A stretch of DNA of 64,000 nt from Taibaiella sp. Lineage in GTDB: Bacteria; Bacteroidota; Bacteroidia; Chitinophagales; Chitinophagaceae. A program made the position numbers and the translations under genes. This document shows positions 33,591 through 41,369 of this stretch, in pieces (the first letter of the stretch is position 1; each line of letters starts with the position of its first letter). The notes beneath the pieces are model-generated. The model saw only the letters and a list, made by a program, of their open reading frames with translations, was not told the DNA's origin and searched no databases. Location of the stretch: NCBI GenBank assembly GCA_019638495.1, contig JAHBTQ010000001.1:744001-808000 (forward strand). The letters run 5' to 3'.

Positions 33591-33619
33591 AAAAAAATCC
33601 CCCGGAAAACTCCGGGGGA
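33591..33619 (-). terminator. Intrinsic terminator after atpA
   Basis: TCCCCCGGA at 33598-33606 pairs with TCCGGGGGA at 33611-33619 around a 4-base loop; on the minus strand seven T follow. It ends the atp operon directly after atpA. Confidence 0.9.
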
Positions 33620-33643
33620 CCCTTGTATAAAGACTATTTAATT

Positions 33644-35224
33644 TTAGTTCTGGAACTGAGGAATCAGGTCTTGTGCCAGTTTTGTGAGCTTAGCAATACC
33701 ATCCTCAGGCAATGCACCTTTCTTGAATTCCTTTAGTACATCAGGATGCTTCAGCTCCATCTGCTGCAGGAACATTTCTTCGAAAGCACGAACGTTCTTA
33801 ACCGGCACCTGGCGGATCAGGTTATTTGTACCCAGGTAGATGATAGCAACCTGCTTTTCTACTGAATATGGGTTGAACTGTGCCTGCTTCAGGATTTCCA
33901 CGTTACGGCTACCCTTGTCAATTACGTTCTTTGTAGCGGCATCGAGGTCACCACCAAATTTAGAGAACGCTTCCATCTCACGGTAAAGGGCCTGGTCAAG
34001 CTTCAGCGTACCTGCTACCTTCTTCATGGATTTGATCTGAGCGTTACCACCCACACGGCTCACGGAGATACCTACGTTGATCGCTGGACGGATACCGGCG
34101 TTAAACAGGTTTGATTCAAGGAATATCTGTCCGTCAGTGATCGAGATCACGTTCGTAGGGATATAAGCCGATACGTCACCAGCTTGTGTTTCGATAATTG
34201 GAAGGGCTGTCAATGAACCGCCACCTTTTACCAGGTGCTTAATGCTGTCCGGAAGGTCGTTCATGTTCTTAGCCACCTCATCGTTAGCTATCACCTTCGC
34301 GGCACGCTCCAGGAGACGGCTGTGCAGGTAGAATACGTCACCAGGATAAGCCTCGCGGCCCGGAGGGCGACGGAGCAGCAGGGACACCTCACGGTAAGCC
34401 ACCGCCTGCTTAGACAGGTCATCATAGATAACCAGTGCAGGACGTCCTGTATCGCGGAAATATTCACCTATCGCAGCACCCGCAAATGGAGCGTAGAACT
34501 GAAGTGGAGCCGGATCAGATGCAGAAGCTGCTACGATGGTAGTGTAAGCCATCGCGCCATTGTCTTCCAGCGTCTTCATTACTCCCGCTACGGTAGAAGC
34601 CTTCTGGCCTATCGCAACGTATATACAGTAAACAGGCTTGCCTGCTGCATGAAATTCTTTCTGGTTGATGATGGTATCAATACAGATAGCAGTTTTACCC
34701 GTCTGGCGGTCACCAATTACGAGCTCACGCTGGCCACGGCCGATAGGGATCATCGCGTCGATCGCCTTGATACCAGTCTGCAGTGGTTCCTTTACCGGCT
34801 CACGGTAGATAACGCCTGGTGCTTTACGCTCCAGTGGCATTTCATACAGGTCACCAGCTATAGGTCCTTTACCATCAATAGCTTCACCCAGTGTGTTTAC
34901 AACGCGGCCTACCATGCCGTCGCCCACCTTAATAGAAGCGATCTTGTTGGTACGGCGCACTTTGTCACCTTCGCGAATGCCTTTGTAGTCACCCATCAGT
35001 ACGACACCAACGTTGTCTTCTTCAAGGTTAAGCGCGATCGCTTTTACACCATTGGCAAACTCAACGAGTTCGCCCTGGCGAACACCGGTAAGTCCGTAAA
35101 CGCGTGCAATACCGTCGCCTATCTGCAACACGGTACCCACTTCTTCAAGGCTAGCGCCACCGTCTACCTGGGCCAGCTGCTGGCGGAGAATCGCCGATAT
35201 TTCATCCGGTTTGATATTAACCAT
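33644..35224 (-). CDS. atpA: ATP synthase F1 subunit alpha
   Basis: The 526-residue alpha subunit forms the F1 head with beta. The nucleotide loop [13 protein letters not shown] is near residue 170, and the segments [39 protein letters not shown] and [20 protein letters not shown] are all typical. The length is normal. It is the last gene of the operon; a terminator follows, and atpG, which follows atpA in most Bacteroidota, is not present here. It is separated from atpH by an 82-base spacer holding a small palindrome. Confidence 0.98.
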   Translation of the reverse strand: MVNIKPDEISAILRQQLAQVDGGASLEEVGTVLQIGDGIARVYGLTGVRQGELVEFANGVKAIALNLEEDNVGVVLMGDYKGIREGDKVRRTNKIASIKVGDGMVGRVVNTLGEAIDGKGPIAGDLYEMPLERKAPGVIYREPVKEPLQTGIKAIDAMIPIGRGQRELVIGDRQTGKTAICIDTIINQKEFHAAGKPVYCIYVAIGQKASTVAGVMKTLEDNGAMAYTTIVAASASDPAPLQFYAPFAGAAIGEYFRDTGRPALVIYDDLSKQAVAYREVSLLLRRPPGREAYPGDVFYLHSRLLERAAKVIANDEVAKNMNDLPDSIKHLVKGGGSLTALPIIETQAGDVSAYIPTNVISITDGQIFLESNLFNAGIRPAINVGISVSRVGGNAQIKSMKKVAGTLKLDQALYREMEAFSKFGGDLDAATKNVIDKGSRNVEILKQAQFNPYSVEKQVAIIYLGTNNLIRQVPVKNVRAFEEMFLQQMELKHPDVLKEFKKGALPEDGIAKLTKLAQDLIPQFQN

Positions 35225-35274
35225 ATACTATTGAATTCAAAAAGTTAAGTACTAATTATCTCTACAACTCACAT

Positions 35275-35300
35275 CCTCTCCTTCAAGAGGCCGGGAGAGG
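35275..35300. repeat. GC-rich palindromic element, copy 1
   Basis: CCTCTCCTTCAAGAGG-CCGGGAGAGG between atpA and atpH; the same pattern recurs in the other atp spacers. Confidence 0.6.
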
Positions 35301-35306
35301 TGTTAT

Positions 35307-35870
35307 TTACATCTTTGCCTCGTACGAGTGATCAATGATCTTCGTGCGCACGTCGTTCAGTTTCTTCTTTACGCTTGCATCAAACAGCTTATCTCCCATT
35401 TCCAGTACGAAACCGCCTATAAGGCTTTCATCTACCGATGTTTCCAGTTTCAGCTTATTTGAAGGCATGAAACCGGCAACTTTTGCCAGGATATTATTCT
35501 TGATAGCATCATTCACTGTGGTAGCTGTAGTCAGCTTAACAGTTTTGATGTTTTTCAACTCATTGTATTGAGCAACGAAAGAAGTAGCAATTTCCGGTAG
35601 AAAATGCTCACGGCCCTTGCTCACCAACAGGGTGATGAAGCCCTTGGTCAACTCATTGAGCTGTTGTGATTTCAACACAGCAAAAAGGATCGACAACTTC
35701 TTGTCGCCTTTAATTACCGGGCTCTCCAGCATCAGTCTGAACTCATGGCTGGCAGCACATATAGCCTGCAGGGTCTGCATGTCTGTCAGTGCTGGCTCTA
35801 GGCTGTTTCTTTCAACCGCCAGGTCCAGTATTGACTTTGCATAGCGCGACGCAAGACGTGGGTTTTGCAT
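35307..35870 (-). CDS. atpH: ATP synthase F1 subunit delta
   Basis: The 187-residue delta subunit joins F1 to the peripheral stalk. The N-terminal helical bundle starts NPRLASRYAKSILDLA, and the C-terminal part contains VKLTTATTVND and the characteristic VDESLIGGFVLEMGDKLFDASVKKKLNDVR. Length and order are normal. It lies between atpF and atpA in the operon, flanked by spacers with palindromic repeats. Confidence 0.97.
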   Translation of the reverse strand: MQNPRLASRYAKSILDLAVERNSLEPALTDMQTLQAICAASHEFRLMLESPVIKGDKKLSILFAVLKSQQLNELTKGFITLLVSKGREHFLPEIATSFVAQYNELKNIKTVKLTTATTVNDAIKNNILAKVAGFMPSNKLKLETSVDESLIGGFVLEMGDKLFDASVKKKLNDVRTKIIDHSYEAKM

Positions 35871-35876
35871 ATTTTA

Positions 35877-35925
35877 CCTCTCCCTGACCCTCTCCAAAGC
35901 CTGCCTGTCGGCTGACAGGGAGAGG
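35877..35925. repeat. GC-rich palindromic element, copy 2
   Basis: Outer arms CCTCTCCCTG (35877-35886) and CAGGGAGAGG (35916-35925) are perfect inverted repeats enclosing a further 29 bases, between atpH and atpF. Confidence 0.65.
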
Positions 35926-35963
35926 GAAGTGTTATTTAATATTGTTTCAAACCGCTCGCCATC

Positions 35964-35990
35964 TCCTCCCTTCAGGGAGGCCGGGAGGGC
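35964..35990. repeat. GC-rich palindromic element, copy 3
   Basis: CTCCTCCCTTCAGGGAGG-CCGGGAGGGC just before the atpF stop; same pattern as copies 1 and 2. Confidence 0.55.
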
Positions 35991-35993
35991 TTA

Positions 35994-36488
35994 CTAATTC
36001 AGTTTAATATCCTCAGACAGCAGGCTCATGTACGCCTCCTGGCCTTTTGAGCTGCTCAGCTCCTGGCGCAGGATCTTTCCTGCTACTTCCACCGCCAGGT
36101 TACCAATTTCGTTCTTCACTTCGGTCAGTGCAGCATTTTTCTGTTGCTGAATCTGAATCTGGGCATCGCTTATGATCTTATTGGCTTCAGCTTTTGCTTG
36201 TTCTTTAGCCTCATTGATCATCTTATCCTTTATTTCTTTAGCTTCCTTCAGCATTGTGCTGCGCTCTTCGCGTGCCTGTGCCATCAGCTTTTCATTTTCA
36301 GCTTTCAGTTGGCCCATTTCAGACTTCACACGCTCAGCAGTAGCTATAGAGTCAGCGATGCCTTTTTCGCGCTCGCCAAGAGAGCTCAGGATTGGCCCCC
36401 ATGCAAACTTGCGAAGAATAAAGAAAACCAAGCCAAACGCTACCAGCGTCCAGAAAAATAAACCGAGTTCCGGGGTCAGCAGATCCAT
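35994..36488 (-). CDS. atpF: ATP synthase F0 subunit B
   Basis: The 164-residue subunit has one N-terminal membrane segment ([21 protein letters not shown], about residues 8-27) followed by a long charged coiled coil, the peripheral stalk. The C-terminal [19 protein letters not shown] is typical. It works with delta to hold F1 still while the c-ring turns. A 240-base spacer with palindromes and a hairpin separates it from atpE. Confidence 0.97.
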   Translation of the reverse strand: MDLLTPELGLFFWTLVAFGLVFFILRKFAWGPILSSLGEREKGIADSIATAERVKSEMGQLKAENEKLMAQAREERSTMLKEAKEIKDKMINEAKEQAKAEANKIISDAQIQIQQQKNAALTEVKNEIGNLAVEVAGKILRQELSSSKGQEAYMSLLSEDIKLN

Positions 36489-36503
36489 TGTTTGAATATT
36501 AAA

Positions 36504-36530
36504 CCCCCGACCCCTAAAGGGGAGTACAGG
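36504..36530. repeat. GC-rich palindromic element, copy 4
   Basis: CCCCCGACCCCTAAAGGGG-AGTACAGG between atpE and atpF; CCCCTAAAGGGG is a perfect small palindrome, but the copy is diverged. Confidence 0.45.
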
Positions 36531-36639
36531 AGTTGGTTAATTAAGCGCTCGCCAACCGATAAAGCGACAAGCTGTTTATTAGTTATTTAAAAAAGAACTT
36601 ACTTTTTAGCCTCACCTTTAGCTGCTTTTTTACCGGAAG

Positions 36640-36666
36640 CTCTCCCTTCAGGGAGCGGGGAGGGGT
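36640..36666. repeat. GC-rich palindromic element, copy 5
   Basis: CTCTCCCTTCAGGGAG-CGGGGAGGGG between atpE and atpF, next to the long hairpin at 36671-36711. Confidence 0.55.
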
Positions 36667-36670
36667 TTTA

Positions 36671-36711
36671 AATAACTGCATCTTCGGCCCTGTGCGTCAG
36701 ATGCAGTTATT
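36671..36711 (-). promoter_or_regulatory. Long stem-loop downstream of atpE
   Basis: Arms AATAACTGCATCT (36671-36683) and AGATGCAGTTATT (36699-36711) are a perfect 13-base inverted repeat with a 15-base loop, 17 bases after the atpE stop. It may stabilise the atpE end of the mRNA or partly stop transcription, raising c-subunit over b-subunit yield (inference). Confidence 0.6.
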
Positions 36712-36728
36712 AACTCTTTGCCTGGCTA

Positions 36729-36980
36729 CTATACGAAGATAGCGAGGATGCCTGCGATAACCGCAAACAGTGCCACACCTTCTACGAAGGCAGCAGTCAG
36801 GATCATGTTAGCGCGGATGTCGCCTGAAGCTTCCGGCTGGCGAGCGATAGATTCTACCGCGCCTTTACCGATCTGGCCGATACCAACGCCTGCACCAAGT
36901 GCAGCGATACCTGCGCCAATAGCACCGCCGGCCTTTGCCGTGTCGCCTGCTAACATAAGTGTGTCCATTAAAACTGACAT
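36729..36980 (-). CDS. atpE: ATP synthase F0 subunit C
   Basis: The 83-residue proteolipid has two membrane helices (about 18-40 and 60-82) joined by the polar loop GQIGKGAVESIARQPEASGDIR. Glu67 in AAFVEGVALF is the ion-carrying carboxylate. No extra Gln/Ser ligand pattern for sodium is obvious, so proton coupling is expected. Several copies form the rotor ring. It is followed by a 13-base-pair stem-loop. Confidence 0.97.
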   Translation of the reverse strand: MSVLMDTLMLAGDTAKAGGAIGAGIAALGAGVGIGQIGKGAVESIARQPEASGDIRANMILTAAFVEGVALFAVIAGILAIFV

Positions 36981-37046
36981 GTTACTATGGTTTTTATTGT
37001 TTAAAAAAACACTCTTTATAATATCCCTTTCGGGCGTCTTAAAATC

Positions 37047-38216
37047 TTACAGATGAATAGCTTCTCCGTGTGCCTCATCATGATGTCCTTCTTCAATCGC
37101 CTGGCCTATGAAAACAGCCGTAAGGTTAGTGAAGATGAACGCCTGGATAGCGGCAACCAGCAGTTCCAGCATAAACATGAACACAGAGAAAGCCAGTGAT
37201 ACCGGTACGAAGCCGATACCTGCAAACTTGCTCATAGCGCTGAATATGAATATCATGGAAACCACGCAGAGAATAACGATGTGACCTGCCAGCATGTTGG
37301 CGAAAAGACGAATTGTCAGTGCCACAGGCTTAATGAACAGGGAAATGATCTCGATAGGCACCAGCAGGAACTTAATACCTGTAGGCACGCCCGGAGGGTT
37401 CAGCAGGTGACCCCAGAAGTGCGAGTTAGCACGAACCAACAGCACAATAAAGGAAACCAGGGATAGGCAAAGCGTAACAGCGATGTTGCCCGTGAAGTTA
37501 GCACCACCAGGCAGCAGGCCCAGCAGGTTGTTTACCCAAATGAAGAAGAATACTGTAAGCAGCATCGGCATATACTTACCGTGTTTCTTACCCAGGTTTG
37601 GCTTGGCTACCTCGTCACGTATGAAGAAGATAACAACTTCAATGAAATTCTGGAAACCCTTAGGGGCTGCAATAACACCTTTCTTGTACTTCTTAGCGGC
37701 AGAAGTCATTAACCACAGGATAATGATGACGCTGAAGATCATAGAAAGTACATTCTTAGTTATAGAAAGGTCATATACAGGAGAGCCGTCATCAGCTTTT
37801 ATCTTCTCCTTCATATTCTTTTCTACGTAAAGTCCGTCAAAAGATGTCTCGCTGATCTTATTACCCGCAGAGTCAAGGTACCAGCCACCATGATGAAACT
37901 TACCGTATGAAAAAACCGAAAGACCCTTCCCCGGACGATAAACAATAACAGGCAGAGGCAGAGCTATCTCTTTTTCATGGCCATGTTCTCCCTCGAGGCT
38001 GAACAAGTGCCATTCGTGAGAATCCGAAACGTGACCAAACACCAACTCCGTGATGTTGATGCCTTTTTTTTCTTCGTGAGCAGCTTCTCCACCCTCAACC
38101 TGGGTATTTTCAGCATTTTCACCCTCTTGGGCAAATGTCGAAAAAGTGAACCCGAACAGCCCGAAAACCAATATCAATAAGGGAAAGAGACGTTTGAAAC
38201 TCATTACCGTTTCCAA
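37047..38216 (-). CDS. atpB: ATP synthase F0 subunit A
   Basis: The 389-residue subunit forms the ion channel next to the c-ring. It is longer than the E. coli protein because of a signal-peptide-like N-terminus (LFPLLILVFGLFGFTFSTFAQ) and a His/Glu-rich periplasmic region of about 120 residues, a known feature in Bacteroidota. The essential Arg lies in ALTIRLFANMLAGH near residue 325. The C-terminus is His-rich (EEGHHDEAHGEAIHL). It is the first gene of the operon, with a promoter box just upstream. Confidence 0.96.
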   Translation of the reverse strand: METVMSFKRLFPLLILVFGLFGFTFSTFAQEGENAENTQVEGGEAAHEEKKGINITELVFGHVSDSHEWHLFSLEGEHGHEKEIALPLPVIVYRPGKGLSVFSYGKFHHGGWYLDSAGNKISETSFDGLYVEKNMKEKIKADDGSPVYDLSITKNVLSMIFSVIIILWLMTSAAKKYKKGVIAAPKGFQNFIEVVIFFIRDEVAKPNLGKKHGKYMPMLLTVFFFIWVNNLLGLLPGGANFTGNIAVTLCLSLVSFIVLLVRANSHFWGHLLNPPGVPTGIKFLLVPIEIISLFIKPVALTIRLFANMLAGHIVILCVVSMIFIFSAMSKFAGIGFVPVSLAFSVFMFMLELLVAAIQAFIFTNLTAVFIGQAIEEGHHDEAHGEAIHL

Positions 38217-38224
38217 ATTTTGCG

Positions 38225-38253
38225 CAAAGATATGAGTTTTATGCTCAAAACAA
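38225..38253 (-). promoter_or_regulatory. Promoter of the atp operon (TTG-N18-TAnnTTTG)
   Basis: On the minus strand TTG (38251-38253) and TATCTTTG (38225-38232) are 18 bases apart, a good consensus match, 8 bases before the atpB ATG. Confidence 0.6.
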
Positions 38254-38424
38254 CATTTTCGCGTAACAAAAAATAAACACGGGAAAATCTATATGTAAGA
38301 GCATCAACTGGCAGGCTTTCCGGCGCTTTCGACATCTAAATTTAGCACCAAACTAAATCAGGGCCAACTGCCCTCCTGCTAAGGCTACCGTTTACCCACA
38401 AGTATAATGCATGTAATATGAACT

Positions 38425-38495
38425 GCTCCGTCGGGGCTACCTGTTTGTAGAAAACGATTTAAAAAGTAAGTACTTGCCCCGGAGCGGGCTACCCA
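38425..38495. repeat. Long imperfect palindrome with a TTTGTAGAAA core
   Basis: GCTCCGTCGGGGC at 38425-38437 is partly complementary to GCCCCGGAGC at 38476-38485, and GTTTGTAGAAAA lies between. I recall repeats with this kind of core from other Bacteroidota genomes, but could not check. It lies between the GT2 gene and atpB. Confidence 0.45.
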
Positions 38496-38511
38496 ACTGC
38501 GCTCATTCGCA

Positions 38512-38546
38512 ACCTCCCTCTCCTTCGGAGAGGGTCGGGGAGAGGT
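38512..38546. repeat. GC-rich palindromic element, copy 6
   Basis: CCTCCCTCTCCTTCGGAGAG-GGTCGGGGAGAGG immediately before the stop of the GT2 gene; the clearest copy of the family. Confidence 0.6.
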
Positions 38547-38548
38547 AT

Positions 38549-39262
38549 TTACCCAAACAAATTGTACTTGATAATACAGTACAGAGCACGGAAAGCGTCC
38601 TTCATCCCTATTTTCTTGCCTTCTTCATAGGTGCGGCCATAATAGGAGATACCCACCTCGTATATCCTGATCTTAGGTATGCGGGATATTTTAGCGGTGA
38701 CCTCGGGTTCAAATCCAAAACGCTTCTCTTTCAGCTTTATACCCTGAATTATCTCCCGGCGAAACAGCTTATAGCAGGTTTCCATATCCGTCAGGTTCAG
38801 GTTGGTAAACATATTCGAGGCCGTGGTAAGCCAGCGATTGCCAATGGAATGCCAGAAAAAGAGGATGCGATGTGGCCTGCCTCCCATAAAACGTGATCCA
38901 TACACAACATCCGCAAAGCCATTGATCATCGGTTTCAGCAGTACATTGTATTCTTCGGGGTCATATTCCAGGTCTGCGTCCTGTATTACTACATAGTCGC
39001 CGGTAGCTTTTTCAATGCCGGTATGCAACGCAGCGCCTTTTCCCTGGTTCACTTCATGCTTATAATAGCTAATTGGCAGCTCAGGGTTGGCATTTTTGTA
39101 ATTCAGGATCGACTCTTCGGTATTGTCGCGGGAGCAATCATTTACGATAATTACCTCCTTCATCATGCCGTCAGGCAAGGTCACCGCCTTAATCTTATCT
39201 AAGATACGATGGATGGTAGGCCCCTCATTATAGGCAGGTATGATAATGGATAGCGTGCTCAT
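38549..39262 (-). CDS. Family 2 glycosyltransferase, dolichol-phosphate-mannosyltransferase-like
   Basis: The 237-residue enzyme begins [20 protein letters not shown] and has the nucleotide-sugar motifs [13 protein letters not shown] and [13 protein letters not shown] (the DxD-type site) and the [31 protein letters not shown] stretch usual for DPM1-like GT2 enzymes. It probably moves a sugar from a nucleotide sugar onto a polyprenyl phosphate at the cytosolic membrane face. No C-terminal membrane helices are present, so it belongs to the short soluble type. Its stop lies next to palindromic element 6. Confidence 0.9.
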   Translation of the reverse strand: MSTLSIIIPAYNEGPTIHRILDKIKAVTLPDGMMKEVIIVNDCSRDNTEESILNYKNANPELPISYYKHEVNQGKGAALHTGIEKATGDYVVIQDADLEYDPEEYNVLLKPMINGFADVVYGSRFMGGRPHRILFFWHSIGNRWLTTASNMFTNLNLTDMETCYKLFRREIIQGIKLKEKRFGFEPEVTAKISRIPKIRIYEVGISYYGRTYEEGKKIGMKDAFRALYCIIKYNLFG

Positions 39263-39272
39263 TTGCAGGGCT

Positions 39273-39303
39273 CAAAAGTAAACACGACACATTAGAAAGC
39301 CAA
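39273..39303 (-). promoter_or_regulatory. Promoter of the GT2 gene (TTG-N20-TAnnTTTG)
   Basis: Minus-strand TTG (39301-39303) and TACTTTTG (39273-39280) are 20 bases apart; the ATG lies 10 bases further. Confidence 0.5.
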
Positions 39304-39386
39304 AAATCCTCTGTAGGGCCATTCTGAACATCGATAATGTAGGTAGTCGTAGAATTGACTTTCGTATTTTTACACAAACACATCAC

Positions 39387-39899
39387 ATGCAACGCCCGCA
39401 ACCCGGGGAATACATCCCCTACTACCAGAAGTACATAGATATGATCCCGGAAGGCCCGTTTGAAGAATGCCTTAGTGAGAATACGCAAGAAGTGATTGCG
39501 TTATTCAGCAACATACCGGCCGATAAGCAACTTTACCGCTATGCTCCCGGCAAATGGACAATAAAAGATGTGCTGATGCACATTATCGATACAGAACGGG
39601 CAATTTCATTTAGGGCAGTTGTAGCGGCGCGGGGAGACAAGGAAATGCCGTTATTTACCATGGAAGAAAACATGTATGCAGATAATTCGGGCGCAAATGA
39701 TAGAACCATGGAAAGTATAGTGGATGAGTTTGCGGCCATCAGAAAAGCAAACGAACTTTTGTTGCTCAATCTGCCGGAGGAAAAGACAACCTTGTGTTGC
39801 AACCTTGCCGGCCACATGGTGTCCGTACGCTCACTTGCCTTCATGATGATGGGACACGCAAAACACCATGTAGTTCTTGTGAAGGAACGGTATCTGTAA
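39387..39899 (+). CDS. DinB family protein
   Basis: The 170-residue protein has the DinB_2 four-helix bundle pattern: GKWTIKDVLMHIIDTERAISFR in helix 2 with a conserved His, and MMMGHAKHHVVLVKERYL at the C-terminus, whose His residues complete a metal-binding triad. Members include thiol transferases using bacillithiol or mycothiol and proteins of unknown role. A near-consensus box (TATTTTTA, 39365-39372) lies 14 bases before the ATG. It stands alone on the plus strand. Confidence 0.88.
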   Translation: MQRPQPGEYIPYYQKYIDMIPEGPFEECLSENTQEVIALFSNIPADKQLYRYAPGKWTIKDVLMHIIDTERAISFRAVVAARGDKEMPLFTMEENMYADNSGANDRTMESIVDEFAAIRKANELLLLNLPEEKTTLCCNLAGHMVSVRSLAFMMMGHAKHHVVLVKERYL

Positions 39900-39913
39900 G
39901 CAGAGTGTGAATT

Positions 39914-39971
39914 GGAATTTGGAATTTTCCCTTTGTTATTTCCTCAATGGAATTTGGAATTTTTCCTTTTA
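39914..39971. repeat. Short direct repeat
   Basis: GGAATTTGGAATTTTCCCTT (from 39914) and GGAATTTGGAATTTTTCCTT (from 39949) form two near-identical copies 35 bases apart, in the spacer between convergent genes. Confidence 0.6.
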
Positions 39972-39984
39972 GAATTTGCTACAC

Positions 39985-40656
39985 TTAGTATTCCACAAAA
40001 ACCATCGGGTATTTGTGCATGATGCCCACAGTAAAGGCAAAATAATTTGTATTGAACGGGAAAGGTCCATTGCTTATGCCACCCGGCAAGCCACTATACT
40101 CTTGCGTCAGGGTTATGTTCCAGTAGCCACGCGTAGGTATTCGCTCTGTGAAGCCAAAACTATACTTCATGATCACGCCCGGAATATTGTAAGATGTATT
40201 GATGTCGGAGTTATGTACTAATAACTCTTTTGTAGTAGTGAAATAGTACTCTTTATTCTCGCTCCATTGTCCGCCGCCGGCATAGAAGCCTGCACCTGCT
40301 GATGCGAATACATGAAAATACTTTCTAGTACCGAATCCATAGTCGATCGTTGGAGACAGAAACAGGTAGGATGATTTCTGCCGCACGTTGTAAATCGTTC
40401 CAGTACCCGATGGTGCAGGGCCGGACACATCCTGATTTACAGAGTATCGTTGATGTCCTGCGGTGATACCTGCATACAAGCCTGGCAATGCTTTGAGCAT
40501 CCAATACCCTTCTACGACCGGTGTCTTTTTCGAATGATAGCCTCCTGTGTTGAACCCAAGGCCGCCACGGAAGCCATACATACCTTGTGCCACTGCATTT
40601 TTTGAGAAAATGAGTAAACAAAAGAGTAGCAAAAGTTTTCCTGGACGCATGTGCAC
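39985..40656 (-). CDS. Small outer-membrane beta-barrel protein, second of a pair
   Basis: The 223-residue protein has a signal peptide (ends NAVAQ) and a mature part with about eight aromatic amphipathic strands (for instance GLYAGITAGHQRYSV, SYLFLSPTIDYGFG, HVFASAGAGFYAGGG), ending FAFTVGIMHKYPMVFVEY. It resembles the product of the gene 14 bases upstream in size, start and strand layout. No specific family is recognised. It is the last gene of an operon with that gene and the 3-hydroxyacyl-CoA dehydrogenase. Confidence 0.7.
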   Translation of the reverse strand: MHMRPGKLLLLFCLLIFSKNAVAQGMYGFRGGLGFNTGGYHSKKTPVVEGYWMLKALPGLYAGITAGHQRYSVNQDVSGPAPSGTGTIYNVRQKSSYLFLSPTIDYGFGTRKYFHVFASAGAGFYAGGGQWSENKEYYFTTTKELLVHNSDINTSYNIPGVIMKYSFGFTERIPTRGYWNITLTQEYSGLPGGISNGPFPFNTNYFAFTVGIMHKYPMVFVEY

Positions 40657-40670
40657 CGGGTTTTGTTGCG

Positions 40671-41360
40671 CTATGGCAATTTGGTGTGCGAAATGCCTAT
40701 ACGAAGTGAGATGTAAGTAGGGTTAAGTTTGCCTACGCTATAAGGCCAGCGCGAAACATCGGCATAGCCACTCGTTTTGGTGAGGCTGCCCGGAAGAAAT
40801 CCCGCATCTTCACTCAGCGTAAACCGCCAGTGCCGGCCAAAGTACAGGTATTGTGTCGCAGCAAGGCCCAGTCGCAGCACCATGCCATTGATATTTTTTG
40901 ACTTGTCCAGCGTAGTGTCGTAGCGAACATAGCCATTCGGCGAGGAAGTTGTGTAGAACCTGCGCAGTGAATCATAGCCGCCCATATTCATTCCCAAACC
41001 GGCACTCACCTGGAAATAGTTGATGTGCCTGTCACCAAGACAGAACATAAATTTTGGAGTAATAAATGCATAGGCGGTTTTGTGCATGATGATCTCGCCT
41101 TCTGAGCCCAGGGCATGCCTGTTGCCGTTTATTTCCTTGTCGTATAGTAAAGAGAATTGCTGGTAAAAAACCTGTACACCCCAGAACGAACGGACGTTGA
41201 GGCCCTTAGAATAATCAAGGCCTCCGGATAAGGCTATATCATAGTTGTTAGTAGTGGCACAGCCACCTCCGGCAAACAAACCAATGATCGTATTCTTCTG
41301 TGAATAGCCCGTTATCGTAGATAGTGAAAGCAGGATAAGAGCCAGAAGTCTTGATTTCAT
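40671..41360 (-). CDS. Small outer-membrane beta-barrel protein, first of a pair
   Basis: The 229-residue protein begins with a signal peptide (MKSRLLALILLSLSTITGYSQ) and has beta strands such as FWGVQVFYQQFSLLYD, AYAFITPKFMFCLGD and YFQVSAGLGMNMGGYDS, ending with TYISLRIGISHTK. The C-terminus lacks a terminal Phe but the overall pattern is an outer-membrane barrel of about eight strands. Function unknown. It begins 9 bases after the dehydrogenase stop. Confidence 0.7.
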   Translation of the reverse strand: MKSRLLALILLSLSTITGYSQKNTIIGLFAGGGCATTNNYDIALSGGLDYSKGLNVRSFWGVQVFYQQFSLLYDKEINGNRHALGSEGEIIMHKTAYAFITPKFMFCLGDRHINYFQVSAGLGMNMGGYDSLRRFYTTSSPNGYVRYDTTLDKSKNINGMVLRLGLAATQYLYFGRHWRFTLSEDAGFLPGSLTKTSGYADVSRWPYSVGKLNPTYISLRIGISHTKLP

Positions 41361-41369
41361 CTGCGAAAA

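Noticed and set aside
34235-35248. Long open frame (337 codons) on the plus strand opposite atpA
   Set aside because: It is antisense to a highly conserved gene and its peptide shows no domain; it arises from the codon use of atpA.
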